Source: Terriglobia bacterium (lineage in GTDB: Bacteria > Acidobacteriota > Terriglobia > UBA7540). From it: DNA of 6,000 nt. Shown one piece after another: positions 5,905 through 6,000 of this stretch. Under the pieces are notes generated by a model. The model was not told the DNA's origin, made no database searches, and worked only from the letters and a program-made list of their open reading frames with translations. Position 1 is the first letter of the stretch, and the number at the start of each line of letters is the position of its first letter. The position numbers were made by a program, and so were the translations under genes. The DNA is taken from assembly GCA_030040455.1 (NCBI GenBank), contig JASHTR010000251.1, positions 1 through 6,000 of the forward strand, given 5' to 3'.

Positions 5905-6000
5905 GCTTTTCTTGTCGCCACCTGCCAGGCGCCTTTGGCAAACCTCCGGTAAACCCGGCTCGGCAGGCTCGTGTAGGGCTGCGTTCCCTCAAATAAATCC
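5886..6000 (-). CDS. C-terminal 37 residues of an unidentified protein (5' end beyond window)
   Basis: A minus-strand frame enters at the window edge (first full codon at 5999-5997) and ends at TAA, 5888-5886. It reads LFEGTQPYTSLPSRVYRRF, then AKGAWQVATRKAKNAEL. Codon third positions are strongly GC-rich up to the last few codons, as in the neighbouring genes. The basic, aromatic composition looks like a real protein tail. The competing open frame (to a TGA at 5880) has a less protein-like arginine- and cysteine-rich reading. I do not recognise the family. The final residues AKNAEL are encoded inside the ATTC-type DNA repeat, so they may be a late extension rather than conserved protein. It lies 73 nt before hemL on the same strand. 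Confidence 0.5.
   Translation of the reverse strand, partial: DLFEGTQPYTSLPSRVYRRFAKGAWQVATRKAKNAEL

Overview
The window looks like a GC-rich bacterial chromosome in which every supported gene lies on the minus strand. The best guess for the host is Acidobacteriota. This rests on the mix of genes (an ECF sigma factor paired with a zinc-finger anti-sigma, and a Tat-exported GH35 glycosidase) and on degenerate 7-nt tandem repeats in the gaps, which I recall from that phylum. The assignment is inference; no rRNA or other phylogenetic marker was available beyond the proteins.

Reading in the direction of transcription (high to low coordinates): (1) 6000-5886 is the C-terminal tail of an unidentified protein. 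(2) 5850-5904 is an AT-rich heptamer array that overlaps the end of that tail and precedes hemL. (3) 5812-4502 is hemL, glutamate-1-semialdehyde 2,1-aminomutase, complete with its PLP lysine. (4) 4501-4333 is a gap holding two more heptamer arrays in opposite orientation and nested inverted repeats. (5) 4332-1534 is a large Tat-signal GH35 beta-galactosidase-type enzyme. (6) 1533-1270 is a gap with several inverted repeats and two alternative promoter candidates. (7) 1269-631 is an ECF-type RNA polymerase sigma factor. (8) 615-1 is its presumed membrane anti-sigma factor. This last gene is absent from a simple ATG-to-stop ORF listing because it runs off the window edge.

The sigma and anti-sigma genes are 15 nt apart and form a clear regulatory pair: a cytoplasmic zinc-finger domain, one membrane span, and an outer domain that resembles the TonB C-terminal fold. 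hemL (tetrapyrrole synthesis) and the glycosidase have no evident functional link to each other or to the sigma pair; each is separated from the next by a gap of 170-260 nt.

Most of the window is ordinary. The points worth a second look are the TonB-like outer domain on the anti-sigma factor, the heptamer arrays that bracket hemL, and a possible leaderless start for the sigma gene. I see no sign of a mobile element, CRISPR array, defence system or RNA gene.
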